A stretch of 20,029 nt of DNA from Candidatus Gastranaerophilales bacterium HUM_12 (GCA_002102825.1 DABJ01000029.1:150024-170052); one strand, 5' to 3'; numbered from the stretch's first letter, positions 7,713-15,231 are shown. Notes: generated from the letters alone by a model not told the origin. Numbers and translations: made by a program.

Positions 7713-8465
7713 TTGACTGTTAAGCTGGCAATCACAGGAAAAGGTGGTAATGGGAAAACAACTATAGTAAAAGCATTTATGCATATTTTTCAGGAAATGT
7801 TTCCAGAAAAATCTATTCTACTATTTGACAACGACTTAACCAGTGAATTAGCACATAGTTTTGGTCTTGATATCAGAAACACAATTTATGGGATTAGAAG
7901 TGGCAAACACGAATATAAAACCGGAATTCCTGAAGATATGACAAAACAAGAATTCATTGAATGGGCAATGGAAGACATTCTCGTTCCTATCAATGATAAT
8001 GTTGATATTATTGAATCTTGGTTTGTTGGTTCAAAAGATTGCAGATGCCCAATTACAAAACAAATTAATGATGCAGTTACAAAATTAATTAACAGGTATG
8101 ATATTGTAATTTTTGATTGCGAGTTTGATTTAAAATACCTGAATCAACTTGTAGATATTGATATTGATTGTACAGTAATTGTTGCAAAACCGTCAGAAGA
8201 ATCTGCTCACCTTGCAAAACGTATTGAAGAATTCAGTGCAAAATATGCGGCAGGAAATCAACTTGGTGTTGTAATCAATAAAGTTGATAATGATAATCTT
8301 TCTTCTGTTTATGATTTATTAAAAAAATATGACCTTGATGTTTTAGGCACAATTCCTTTTGACAAAGAATTAAAAAATAACCCGATGACAAGAGAATCTA
8401 AAGCAGTTCAAGAGGCAATAAAACAATTCTATTTTAGATTGAATTTACCCCAAGCAAAACAATAG
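7713..8465 (+). CDS. CooC-like P-loop ATPase (metallocluster maturation type)
   Basis: The 250-aa product belongs to the MinD/ParA/NifH-type SIMIBI ATPases. It has the deviant Walker A GKGGNGKTT (signature K10, K15), a Walker A' FDND (D39) and Walker B IFDCEFD (D135). A CRC pair (C110, C112) sits almost exactly where CooC1 has the C-x-C that binds metal between the two subunits. Known CooC proteins insert nickel into carbon monoxide dehydrogenase or acetyl-CoA synthase. No such enzyme is visible here, so the client is unknown. The start is TTG 7713, with GAGG at 7702-7705 and no nearby ATG. folD begins 10 bases after the stop, so the two are probably co-transcribed. ParA or septum-site functions are less likely because of the C-x-C. 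Confidence 0.82.
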   Translation: MTVKLAITGKGGNGKTTIVKAFMHIFQEMFPEKSILLFDNDLTSELAHSFGLDIRNTIYGIRSGKHEYKTGIPEDMTKQEFIEWAMEDILVPINDNVDIIESWFVGSKDCRCPITKQINDAVTKLINRYDIVIFDCEFDLKYLNQLVDIDIDCTVIVAKPSEESAHLAKRIEEFSAKYAAGNQLGVVINKVDNDNLSSVYDLLKKYDLDVLGTIPFDKELKNNPMTRESKAVQEAIKQFYFRLNLPQAKQ

Positions 8466-8475
8466 CGGAGTACAA

Positions 8476-9312
8476 ATGGCAATAATTTTAGACGGTAAAA
8501 AACTAAGAGATAAATTATTAGATAATTTAAAAACAAAAGTAGAAAAATTTCAGACCAAACCAACTCTAGTTGTAATTTTAGTTGGAGATAATCCTGCAAG
8601 TAAAATTTACGTAAACAACAAGAAAAAAATGGCTGAAAAAATTGGCATAAATTCAGAAGTTATAAATTATCCCAGTGAAATTACAGAAAAAGAACTTTTG
8701 AATAAAATTGAAGAACTTAATAACGACAAAAATGTTACTGCAATTCTAGTTCAATTGCCTTTGCCAGAGCATATCTCAAAAGAAAATGTAATGAACACAA
8801 TTTTGCCACAAAAAGATGTTGATGGTTTCACGCCGTACAATTTTGGGAAATTATTTTCTGGAGAGATTCCAACGGTTTATCCATGCACCCCAAAGGGAAT
8901 TATTTTACTACTTGACGAATACAATATTGATTTAGACGGAAAACATGCCGTAATTGTTGGACGTTCAAATATTGTTGGCAGACCACTTTCACAAATGTTA
9001 CTCAACAGAAATGCAACAGTAACAGTTTGTCATAGCCATACAAAAAATCTTGCCCAAATAACAAAAACTGCAGATATTTTGATTTCTGCAGCGGGAAAAA
9101 ATATTATAGAAGGGGAAATGTTAAAATCTGGTTGCGTGGTTGTAGATGTAGGTATTTTCAAAGATAAGAACGGGAAAACCCGAGGAGACGTAGATTTTGA
9201 AAATGCCTCTAAAGTTGCATCATACATATCACCTGTCCCTGGTGGTGTTGGACCAATGACAATTGCATCATTGATGCTCAACACAATGGAACTTTTTGAA
9301 AAACAACAGTAA
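8476..9312 (+). CDS. folD: Bifunctional methylene-THF dehydrogenase/cyclohydrolase FolD
   Basis: FolD oxidises 5,10-methylene-tetrahydrofolate with NAD(P)+ and hydrolyses methenyl-THF to 10-formyl-THF, feeding purine and formyl-methionine synthesis. The 278-aa product has the family landmarks in order: YVNNKKK with the catalytic Lys region, QLPLPEHI, KDVDGF, a Rossmann segment with GRSNIVGRPL, and PGGVGPMT near the C-terminus. The length is normal. GGAG (8467-8470) lies five bases before the ATG. It follows the CooC-like gene by 10 bases and probably shares its transcript. In acetogens FolD belongs to the Wood-Ljungdahl methyl branch, which makes the pairing with a CooC-like protein suggestive, but FolD is also universal housekeeping. 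Confidence 0.97.
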   Translation: MAIILDGKKLRDKLLDNLKTKVEKFQTKPTLVVILVGDNPASKIYVNNKKKMAEKIGINSEVINYPSEITEKELLNKIEELNNDKNVTAILVQLPLPEHISKENVMNTILPQKDVDGFTPYNFGKLFSGEIPTVYPCTPKGIILLLDEYNIDLDGKHAVIVGRSNIVGRPLSQMLLNRNATVTVCHSHTKNLAQITKTADILISAAGKNIIEGEMLKSGCVVVDVGIFKDKNGKTRGDVDFENASKVASYISPVPGGVGPMTIASLMLNTMELFEKQQ

Positions 9313-9325
9313 TTACTTGACCTTA

Positions 9326-9655
9326 TTATGAATTTACAAGGTTCAATGTACAACTTGATTTGATGTTGTTGTTTACCAGTGTCTTTAAACTTGAAATTTC
9401 GTTTTCAATTGCTGTTAACTGAGAATCTAATGAATCTTTTTCAGTACCCAATTGATCATCTAGCTGACTGTAATAAATATAATCAGCATCTTCTGTATAA
9501 TCACTTCCTGTATCACCGGAATACTTTCTTTGAACTTCACTCATTTGAGCTTCAGCATATTGTATTTGGTTTTGAATTGAAGTGTATTGAAATTGTAAAA
9601 AGTTTTTTTGTAAAGTCAACAAACTCTTTTGACTTGCTAATGCTAAAAATGCCAT
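9326..9655 (-). CDS. Small coiled-coil protein of unknown function (109 aa)
   Basis: The product begins MAFLALASQKSLLTLQ, then has Gln/Glu/Ser-rich heptad-like helices over most of its length, interrupted by an acidic Tyr/Asp segment (DYTEDADYIYYS). Most of the protein should form two coiled-coil helices. There is no signal peptide or clear membrane segment, although the first helix is hydrophobic and amphipathic. A good AAGGAG lies seven bases before the ATG and a recognisable promoter is upstream, so the gene is credible. It ends 13 bases from the convergent folD stop. The architecture recalls small cell-surface or appendage assembly proteins, but I cannot assign a family. Confidence 0.7.
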   Translation of the reverse strand: MAFLALASQKSLLTLQKNFLQFQYTSIQNQIQYAEAQMSEVQRKYSGDTGSDYTEDADYIYYSQLDDQLGTEKDSLDSQLTAIENEISSLKTLVNNNIKSSCTLNLVNS

Positions 9656-9690
9656 ATCTCGTCTCCTTATTTATTCTTTAAGCTCTCGTA

Positions 9691-9719
9691 CTTATATAAA
9701 GTATTTTGAAAAAGCTCAA
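9691..9719 (-). promoter_or_regulatory. Promoter of the 109-aa coiled-coil gene
   Basis: On the minus strand TTGAGC (9719-9714) is followed after 17 bases by TATAAG (9696-9691). The leader would be about 30 bases and contains AAGGAG. Confidence 0.55.
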
Positions 9720-9764
9720 TTTCATAAAAGGATTAATTCGTAACATTTGTTAACACTAAAGAAA

Positions 9765-10343
9765 TTATCTGCCAATTGGTGCAGGACAAGGACGAGGATT
9801 GCCAAACGGACGCATTTGGGGATTTGATTTATAATAATCTTTTTGTTTTAAATCTTTTTTATAATCTTGTCTTTCTAGTTTTTTAATCATTGAATACTTA
9901 GCTTTTTGCTGACCATTTAGACATTTTCTAAATGCTTTATTCTCTTTACTAAGAGTTCTTTCTATACTTTTCTTGATAGAAGAAATAACTTTTTTCTGAG
10001 CATTGATTTCTTTATCAGTTGCACCGGCATTTTCAATTGCTTGAAGTTTAAAACTTTCTTTCATCAAACAGTCAAATTTTTGTTCATAAATAGGATTGTT
10101 TTCGTTCATCAAATCTTCTCTTTTTTGAATTTGCTCATCAGATAGATTCAACGCATTATAAACAGTTGCCCTATCTTGTTGAATGTGTTTAATATATTTT
10201 TTATATTTTGTAGCTTCTCTAGGATAGTTTACAGATTTGCTACTTTCAATTGTTGTATTTAATCTTTGACAGGAACATTGAGCCAAAACACTTGGCATAG
10301 TCAAAACTAAACAAACAAAAACAAGTAACAAATTTCTCTTCAT
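9765..10343 (-). CDS. Spy/CpxP-like exported protein
   Basis: The 192-aa product starts with a clear signal peptide (MKRN, then a hydrophobic core, with a likely cut after VLA at residue 21). The mature part is mostly charged helix. It holds two LTxxQ-like motifs spaced as in the Spy/CpxP superfamily: LNLSDEQ (residues 65-71) and LNGQQ (142-146). Those proteins are periplasmic chaperones or envelope-stress sensors. Several cysteines (C23, C25, C92, C141, C186) could form disulfides or bind metal. The tail is proline-rich (PFGNPRPCPAP). AAGGAG lies before the ATG. It is longer than Spy (about 160 aa), and overall similarity is judged only from motifs, so the assignment is moderate. Confidence 0.68.
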   Translation of the reverse strand: MKRNLLLVFVCLVLTMPSVLAQCSCQRLNTTIESSKSVNYPREATKYKKYIKHIQQDRATVYNALNLSDEQIQKREDLMNENNPIYEQKFDCLMKESFKLQAIENAGATDKEINAQKKVISSIKKSIERTLSKENKAFRKCLNGQQKAKYSMIKKLERQDYKKDLKQKDYYKSNPQMRPFGNPRPCPAPIGR

Positions 10344-10363
10344 AATATCTCCTTACTTGATTT

Positions 10364-10392
10364 ATTTTCTCATCAATAAACGAAAATTTCAA
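10364..10392 (-). promoter_or_regulatory. Promoter of the Spy/CpxP-like gene
   Basis: On the minus strand TTGAAA (10392-10387) is followed after 17 bases by GAAAAT (10369-10364), preceded by TGA as an extended -10. The -35 shares its bases with the expected -35 position of the divergent mrnC promoter, so the two could interfere. Confidence 0.5.
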
Positions 10393-10409
10393 ATAGTAAA
10401 TATTTGTAG

Positions 10410-10415
10410 TAAAAT
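10410..10415 (+). promoter_or_regulatory. -10 box for leaderless mrnC mRNA
   Basis: TAAAAT ends six bases before the ATG at 10422, which places the predicted +1 on the A of the start codon. There is no Shine-Dalgarno sequence. The -35 is weak (TTTCAA at 10387-10392, 17-base spacer). Confidence 0.55.
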
Positions 10416-10421
10416 CGGCTT

Positions 10422-10784
10422 ATGGAAGAAATAAATTTAAGAAATTATGCATATTTAGGAGATGCTGTGTGGGAATTGTTCATTCGAGAAAAAACAATCC
10501 ACATCACGAATAATTCAAAAAAACTCCACCAAATTACAACCAATATGGTAAAAACACATACCCAGAATGAATTTTTACATTGTTTAGAACCGACATTAAC
10601 AGAAGAAGAATTAGAAATAGTTCGTAGGGCGAGAAATCTTCCAATACCTGTCGGTAGACGAAATATTCAAGCTGAATATCGTCAGGCTACCGCATTTGAG
10701 ACATTAATCGGTTGGTGGTTTACTCATGATAAAACTCGATTACAAGTAATTTATGAACTACTTGAACCTAAATTAGAATTTTAA
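10422..10784 (+). CDS. mrnC: Mini-ribonuclease III
   Basis: Mini-III is a dsRNA-specific endonuclease with an RNase III catalytic domain but no dsRNA-binding domain. In Bacillus it matures 23S rRNA ends. The 120-aa product shows AYLGDAVWE (catalytic D14, E18), KLHQIT, LTEEELEIVRRARN, and EYRQATAFETLIG (E93) in family order. The length is typical. The family is characteristic of Firmicutes and Cyanobacteria, which supports the lineage inference. In many genomes mrnC follows cysS; that is not so here. The gene diverges from the Spy-like gene and appears to be translated from a leaderless mRNA. Confidence 0.93.
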   Translation: MEEINLRNYAYLGDAVWELFIREKTIHITNNSKKLHQITTNMVKTHTQNEFLHCLEPTLTEEELEIVRRARNLPIPVGRRNIQAEYRQATAFETLIGWWFTHDKTRLQVIYELLEPKLEF

Positions 10785-10823
10785 AATCAACAAAACAAAT
10801 GATGATTTTTTTATGTAAATCAT

Positions 10824-10829
10824 TATAAT
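10824..10829 (+). promoter_or_regulatory. Consensus -10 box for leaderless mRNA of the 210-aa exported protein
   Basis: A perfect TATAAT ends six bases before ATG 10836, so the predicted +1 is the start codon itself. No ribosome binding site and no convincing -35 are present. Confidence 0.6.
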
Positions 10830-10835
10830 CGTGGT

Positions 10836-11468
10836 ATGAGTAGGTGTAAAATTTTTTGTATAACAATTCTTTTATCTATCATTTGCATAGCACCGAGTTT
10901 TGCAAGAGAGAATGATTCTAACCAAGGCTACGTAGGAACATTGCCTGATTTAGGAAGGAATTATCAACCTGTAAAAGAAGGTAAAAAAGCCCCAATAGAA
11001 GCACGTCCTGCAAAAGATTTTAACTCCGAAAATGAAATGAAACCTGTACCAAGAGATAATCCTGCTTTTGTAAATATTATTCTAAAATCAGACAAAACCT
11101 CACAATATGTCAACGATATAAACGAATTTATTCCAATGCTTGAGGATATTTTTGACTTGATTGAGAATAATGGAAATGTTCAAATCTTCAATGCAAAAGT
11201 TTATTATTTCAATAAAAATGCAGATTTTCTGAGAGATAAATATCTTAACAAACCGGAAAGTCAATTCGTTTCATACAAAAGATTAATGGAACTAAGCACC
11301 CATGCCAGATCAATTGCACTTTTACGCAGTGAAGCAGAGAAATACAATCCATATCTTGCTTACGGAAGCGCCGGCTATATTTACAACCCCAATAATATTC
11401 AAGAACAACTCGGATATTTAAAAACAGAAATTGAACAAACAATACTTATTCTTAAAGAATCAAACTAG
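10836..11468 (+). CDS. Exported protein of unknown function (210 aa)
   Basis: A signal peptide covers about residues 1-23 (basic start, hydrophobic core, probable cut at SFA/RE). The next 50 residues are Pro/Lys/Glu-rich and likely disordered. From about residue 75 a helical domain follows (VNIILKSDKTSQYVNDINEF, then LEDIFDLIENN), with a Tyr-rich segment YNPYLAYGSAGYIYNPNN near the C-terminus and a final amphipathic helix. I recognise no family. The gene sits between mrnC and an LptF/LptG permease with short gaps, yet has its own -10 box. A role in the envelope is likely from the signal peptide; anything more is speculation. Confidence 0.8.
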   Translation: MSRCKIFCITILLSIICIAPSFARENDSNQGYVGTLPDLGRNYQPVKEGKKAPIEARPAKDFNSENEMKPVPRDNPAFVNIILKSDKTSQYVNDINEFIPMLEDIFDLIENNGNVQIFNAKVYYFNKNADFLRDKYLNKPESQFVSYKRLMELSTHARSIALLRSEAEKYNPYLAYGSAGYIYNPNNIQEQLGYLKTEIEQTILILKESN

Positions 11469-11476
11469 CAAAATAT

Positions 11477-11505
11477 TTGCTTAAACTTTTTGTTTAGATT
11501 AAAAT
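11477..11505 (+). promoter_or_regulatory. Promoter for leaderless mRNA of the LptF/LptG permease
   Basis: TTGCTT (11477-11482) and TAAAAT (11500-11505) are 17 bases apart. The -10 ends six bases before ATG 11512. The -35 lies in the right arm of a small hairpin (AGCAAA 11467-11472, TTTGCT 11476-11481) that starts in the stop codon of the preceding gene. Confidence 0.6.
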
Positions 11506-11511
11506 CAATTT

Positions 11512-12648
11512 ATGTTTAATAAGTTTTTGGAATTTGCAAAAGAGAAGTATAACAATACAAAAATTTTAGATAGATACATCTTAAAACAAGTCATTGAAAT
11601 GTTTTTGATGGGTGTATTTGTTTTTACAACAATCATTTTTGCATCTGATACTTTTATCACTTTGATTAAGCAAATTGCAAAATTTGGAATTCCGTTCAAA
11701 GTTGCATTCATTCTTATTTTATTAAACTTGCCATCCGTTATTGTTATGACAATTCCTATGGGTGTATTACTTGCGACAGTAATGACATTGAATAAATTAA
11801 GTTTATCTTCTGAAATCACAGTTATGAGAGCATGCGGAATTGGGTTAAACAGAATCGCAAAACCTATTTTTATTTTCGCAGTTATAATGTCATTGTCGAG
11901 CTTTTTTATCAATGAAAGTGTTGTTCCTGTCATGATGTCACAGTCTAAAACTTTGGCCCTTTGGGCTTTAGGACAAAAGAATATCCCTGATGGAAAGGAA
12001 AATTTCGTATTCAAAGAACTTACCGATGATGGTATCTTGAAACGTTTATTTTATGTTGGCTTTTGTCAAAAGAAAACTTTATACAATGTGACGGTTTTAG
12101 ACAATTCTAAAGAAGGTACAATTCAAGTTCTTCAAGCAAGAGAGGGTAAAACATCTCCTGATGGGTGGAAATTTGAAAAAGGAGCAGCATACACAATCAC
12201 AGATAACGGTCAAGTCTTGAATACAACATTATTTGACAAATCTACTGTCAAATTTGGCTTGGATTTATCTGACGAAATGAATAAAAATGTTGCAAAAGAA
12301 TATAACTTTACAGGTTTATTAAAATTCTTGTCTAAATCAGATATAACTCCAGAAGATAGACAAGTTTATACAATTGAATTGTTTGATAAAATTGCATTAC
12401 CTTTAACTACAATTGTATTTGTTCTTGTGGGTGTCCCACTTGCAATTACACCTCCTAGAGTTAGATATAACAGAGGTTTCCTATTTAGTATTTTAATCAT
12501 TTTTGCATATTATGTTATTAGGGCATTATCAATTTCATTTGGTGAAGCCGGCTCAATAGCTCCATTCTTAGCGGCATGCTTACCTAACATAATCCTAACC
12601 GTTATGGGCACTTGGTTATATTACAAAAAAGTTTATACAATTTCGTAA
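11512..12648 (+). CDS. LptF/LptG family (YjgP/YjgQ) permease
   Basis: Members form the inner-membrane part of the LptB2FG ABC transporter that extracts lipopolysaccharide and sends it to the outer membrane. The 378-aa product begins with the typical LDRYILKQ amphipathic start. About three membrane helices (roughly residues 20-130) follow, then a periplasmic beta-rich domain (about 135-290, with DGWKFEKGAAY), then three more helices to the C-terminus. That is the family topology. The length is typical. Only one such gene is visible; in this lineage a single permease may act as a homodimer, but a second copy could lie elsewhere. lptB, lptA and lptC are not in the window. I cannot decide between LptF and LptG. 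Confidence 0.88.
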   Translation: MFNKFLEFAKEKYNNTKILDRYILKQVIEMFLMGVFVFTTIIFASDTFITLIKQIAKFGIPFKVAFILILLNLPSVIVMTIPMGVLLATVMTLNKLSLSSEITVMRACGIGLNRIAKPIFIFAVIMSLSSFFINESVVPVMMSQSKTLALWALGQKNIPDGKENFVFKELTDDGILKRLFYVGFCQKKTLYNVTVLDNSKEGTIQVLQAREGKTSPDGWKFEKGAAYTITDNGQVLNTTLFDKSTVKFGLDLSDEMNKNVAKEYNFTGLLKFLSKSDITPEDRQVYTIELFDKIALPLTTIVFVLVGVPLAITPPRVRYNRGFLFSILIIFAYYVIRALSISFGEAGSIAPFLAACLPNIILTVMGTWLYYKKVYTIS

Positions 12649-12688
12649 AATCATACTTTTAATGGTGAAAAAAAAATTTTTCTTGTTT

Positions 12689-12694
12689 TAAAAT
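12689..12694 (+). promoter_or_regulatory. -10 box for leaderless mRNA of the 231-aa protein
   Basis: TAAAAT ends six bases before ATG 12701. No Shine-Dalgarno sequence is present. The -35 is unclear (TGAAAA at a 17-base spacer). Confidence 0.5.
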
Positions 12695-12700
12695 GCATGT

Positions 12701-13396
12701 ATGGATAGTAGTAGTAACAATAACAAAATAGGCGGAAACATCTTCAGTCAAAAATATAATTTTTCTGAAGTGAACCCTTTTAGTGCTGATTTTAACCCTC
12801 AAGAAGTTAAGCCTACACAAAACACTACTGCAACAAATCCAATCAAAAGATTAAATGGCTATGATTCTGCAATTCTTAATAAAACAAAATATGATGAAGC
12901 TGAAACAGAAGATTTGAGTCTTGAATACAGAATTAAAGAAAAAGAATCAATAATTAAAGACCTTGATTCAAAAATCAAAGTTGCCGATAATTATGGGACT
13001 CAAAATGAAGCTCTTGGTTTAAAAGCAAAGAAACAAAGAATCACAGAAGAATTAAATACATTAAGAAAACAACAAATGTATGGCGGAAGGGTTTTAGGTG
13101 AAAAATCACAAGCATATCACGAATCATTCAAACAAAAAATGCCAATAATCTACAAAATTCAATCCTTTATTTCTCGCCAAATTCTTGCCAAAGTTTCTAA
13201 AAAAGTAAATTCCGTTGTAACTTTGAGTGACTCATTAGAACAACTTTCTGAAATCAGCAAAAGTGTTGATGATTTGGTTGATATGAATGTTCCGTATGGT
13301 GAAAAAGTTCAAAACTACGAAAAACTTACTGAATACTTAAACCAAGCGAACATGATTCACTCTAAAATCTCAAAATCTTTAGGTAAAAAAATATAA
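12701..13396 (+). CDS. Cytoplasmic coiled-coil protein of unknown function (231 aa)
   Basis: There is no signal peptide or membrane helix. The first 70 residues are Asn/Ser/Thr/Pro-rich and likely disordered. Residues of about 75-130 form a charged coiled coil (YRIKEKESIIKDLDSKIK, then KAKKQRITEELNTLRKQQ). A helical C-terminal domain contains KIQSFISRQILAKVSKKVN and a Leu/Ser heptad region. Good coding character and a positioned -10 box support the gene. It lies between the LptF/LptG permease and gatA, but no functional tie is evident. I do not recognise a family; a structural or scaffold role would fit the composition but is not shown. Confidence 0.75.
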   Translation: MDSSSNNNKIGGNIFSQKYNFSEVNPFSADFNPQEVKPTQNTTATNPIKRLNGYDSAILNKTKYDEAETEDLSLEYRIKEKESIIKDLDSKIKVADNYGTQNEALGLKAKKQRITEELNTLRKQQMYGGRVLGEKSQAYHESFKQKMPIIYKIQSFISRQILAKVSKKVNSVVTLSDSLEQLSEISKSVDDLVDMNVPYGEKVQNYEKLTEYLNQANMIHSKISKSLGKKI

Positions 13397-13418
13397 ACTT
13401 TCTCCGAATAAACACTTC

Positions 13419-13447
13419 TTGATTGAAATACATGTTTGTCTTACAAT
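13419..13447 (+). promoter_or_regulatory. Promoter of gatA
   Basis: TTGATT (13419-13424) and TACAAT (13442-13447) are 17 bases apart. The start would be near 13454, and AAGGAG (13470-13475) is the ribosome binding site. Confidence 0.65.
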
Positions 13448-13480
13448 TTTGAGTGAGAATAAGCTTTTTAAGGAGAAATT

Positions 13481-14944
13481 ATGAACGAGCTGTTAAAAAA
13501 ATCTGCTGCAGAGCAAAGTAAAGCTTTGAAAAATAAAGAAATTTCAGCTGTTGAACTTACACAAGCAGCATTTGATAGAATAAGTTCTGTTGATGAGAAG
13601 TTAGGTGCTTTCAATTCTTTGACAAAAGAAACCGCTCTTGAAACAGCAAAAAAAGTAGATGAAAAAATCGCAAAAGGAGAAGAATTACCACTTCTTGCAG
13701 GTGTTCCTCTTGCATTAAAAGATAATATGAACCTTGTTGGTTCTCGTACAACCGCATCTTCAAAAATATTGGAAAACTTTGTTTCTCCATTCAATGCGAC
13801 TGTTACAGAAAAATTGTTAAATAATTTAGTACCAATTGTTGGTAAAGCAAACTTAGATGAATTTGCAATGGGTTCTTCAAACGAAAACTCTGCATTCAAA
13901 AAAGTTCATAACCCTTGGGATTTGAACAAAGTTCCAGGTGGTTCATCAGGCGGTTCTGCAGCAAGTGTTTCTTCTTGCGAAGCAACATTAGCATTGGGTT
14001 CAGATACAGGTGGTTCAATCCGTCTTCCTGCAAGTTTTTGCGGTATTGTTGGTATGAAACCGACTTACGGAAGAGTTTCTCGTTATGGTTTGATTGCTTT
14101 TGCATCATCTCTAGACCAAATCGGACCTTTCGCAAGAACAGTTGAAGATGCAGCAAACTTGCTTGAAGTAATTTCAGGTCATGATCCTAAAGATTCAACA
14201 TCTCTTGACATGCCTGTTGAACATTATGCACAAAACTTGAACAATGACATCAAAGGCAAAAAAGTTGGTGTTATTAAAGAGCTTATGGGTGAAGGAATTT
14301 CAGACGATGTACAAAAAGCAGTTGAAAATGCCATTGAAACTTACAAAAAATTAGGTTGCGAAATCGTAGAAGTTTCATTGAAAAAATTAAAATACTCAAT
14401 CGGAATTTACTACATCTTAGCAACAGCAGAATGTTCATCTAATTTGGCAAGATTTGATGGTGTTAGATATGGTTACAGACACCCAGATGCGAAAAATCTT
14501 CTTGAATTATATACAAAATCAAGAGCAGAAGGTTTTGGACCGGAAGTTAAACGTCGTATAATGCTTGGTACTTACGCATTATCATCTGGTTATTATGACG
14601 CATACTACAAAAAAGCTCAACAAATGAGAGCTTTAGTTACAGAAGAATTTAGAGAAGCATTCAAAAACGTTGACATTTTGATTTCTCCGACTTGTCCAAA
14701 CACAGCATTTGAACTTGGAGCAAAATCTTCTGACCCATTAGCAATGTATCTAACAGATATTGCAACTATCAGTTGTAACCTTGCAGGTCTTCCTGGTATC
14801 AGTGTTCCGGCAGGATTTGATAAAACAGGAATGCCAATCGGTTTACAAATTTTAGCTCCACAAATGCAAGAATCAAGATTATTCAACTTTGCTTACAAAT
14901 TTGAACAATCAAATGATTTCTATACAAAGTTAGCTAATATATAA
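13481..14944 (+). CDS. gatA: Asp-tRNA(Asn)/Glu-tRNA(Gln) amidotransferase subunit A
   Basis: GatA is the glutaminase subunit of GatCAB, which converts mischarged Glu-tRNA(Gln) (and often Asp-tRNA(Asn)) to the correct amide in organisms lacking the direct synthetase. The 487-aa product has the amidase signature with its Ser-cis-Ser-Lys triad: K80 in ALKDN, S155 in GGSSGGSAA, and S179 in DTGGSIR. The length is typical. The C-terminal part carries ISPTCPNTAFELG, then the GLPGISVPAG segment that fits glutamine binding. The gene has its own promoter, a good AAGGAG and its own terminator. It is therefore transcribed apart from gatB and gatC, which are not in the window. Confidence 0.96.
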   Translation: MNELLKKSAAEQSKALKNKEISAVELTQAAFDRISSVDEKLGAFNSLTKETALETAKKVDEKIAKGEELPLLAGVPLALKDNMNLVGSRTTASSKILENFVSPFNATVTEKLLNNLVPIVGKANLDEFAMGSSNENSAFKKVHNPWDLNKVPGGSSGGSAASVSSCEATLALGSDTGGSIRLPASFCGIVGMKPTYGRVSRYGLIAFASSLDQIGPFARTVEDAANLLEVISGHDPKDSTSLDMPVEHYAQNLNNDIKGKKVGVIKELMGEGISDDVQKAVENAIETYKKLGCEIVEVSLKKLKYSIGIYYILATAECSSNLARFDGVRYGYRHPDAKNLLELYTKSRAEGFGPEVKRRIMLGTYALSSGYYDAYYKKAQQMRALVTEEFREAFKNVDILISPTCPNTAFELGAKSSDPLAMYLTDIATISCNLAGLPGISVPAGFDKTGMPIGLQILAPQMQESRLFNFAYKFEQSNDFYTKLANI

Positions 14945-14962
14945 TGAACAAACTACATAAAT

Positions 14963-14998
14963 AAAATCGGCACTTTAAAAAAAAGTGTCGATTTTTTA
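14963..14998. terminator. Bidirectional terminator between gatA and the HTH gene
   Basis: AAAATCGGCACTTT pairs with AAAGTGTCGATTTT across a short A-rich loop with one G-T pair. It is flanked by T-runs when read on either strand. The minus-strand side overlaps the stop codon of the HTH gene at 14996-14998. Confidence 0.85.
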
Positions 14999-15208
14999 TT
15001 TCAATTCTAAATTTGAACCAATAATTTCTGCAATTAACTTCATTTCCCTATATGTTATCGTTTCATTTCGCAATTTGTTTGACAAATTTGCAAGGGTATA
15101 GGGTTTATTCAACCTTTTTTCAAGTTCTTGTGCTACGAATTTTAATGTAAGACCTTTTGCATATAAAATTTCTTTTAATTCCGTAATTATCCTCATACTT
15201 AATATCAT
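14996..15208 (-). CDS. Small helix-turn-helix DNA-binding protein
   Basis: The 70-aa product is nearly all one Cro/CI-like HTH domain. It has ELKEILYAKGLTLKFVAQEL as the first helices, YTLANLSNKLRNETI as the recognition-helix region, and a closing helix MKLIAEIIG. It is probably a dimeric transcription regulator. The start is uncertain: ATG 15208 or ATG 15196, neither with a good Shine-Dalgarno sequence. The second would start MRIITELKE and better match compact relatives. It diverges from the pilin-like gene across a region with three CATTAAT sites, which suggests it controls that gene, itself, or both. Regulation is inferred from arrangement only. Confidence 0.75.
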   Translation of the reverse strand: MILSMRIITELKEILYAKGLTLKFVAQELEKRLNKPYTLANLSNKLRNETITYREMKLIAEIIGSNLELK

Positions 15209-15231
15209 TACACGTATTTGTATAAAAATAA

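Noticed and set aside
9318..9346. Bulged inverted repeat between folD and the 109-aa gene as a bidirectional terminator
   Set aside because: Weak stem with a bulge, a 13-base loop and no T-runs, lying inside the 109-aa coding region.
10783..10812. AAAATCA/TGATTTT inverted repeat with T-run after mrnC as a terminator
   Set aside because: The stem has one G-C pair and starts inside the stop codon; in sequence this AT-rich it is not convincing.
11467..11481. AGCAAA/TTTGCT hairpin as a terminator of the 210-aa gene
   Set aside because: Only six base pairs, no direct T-run, and it coincides with the -35 of the next gene; noted there instead.
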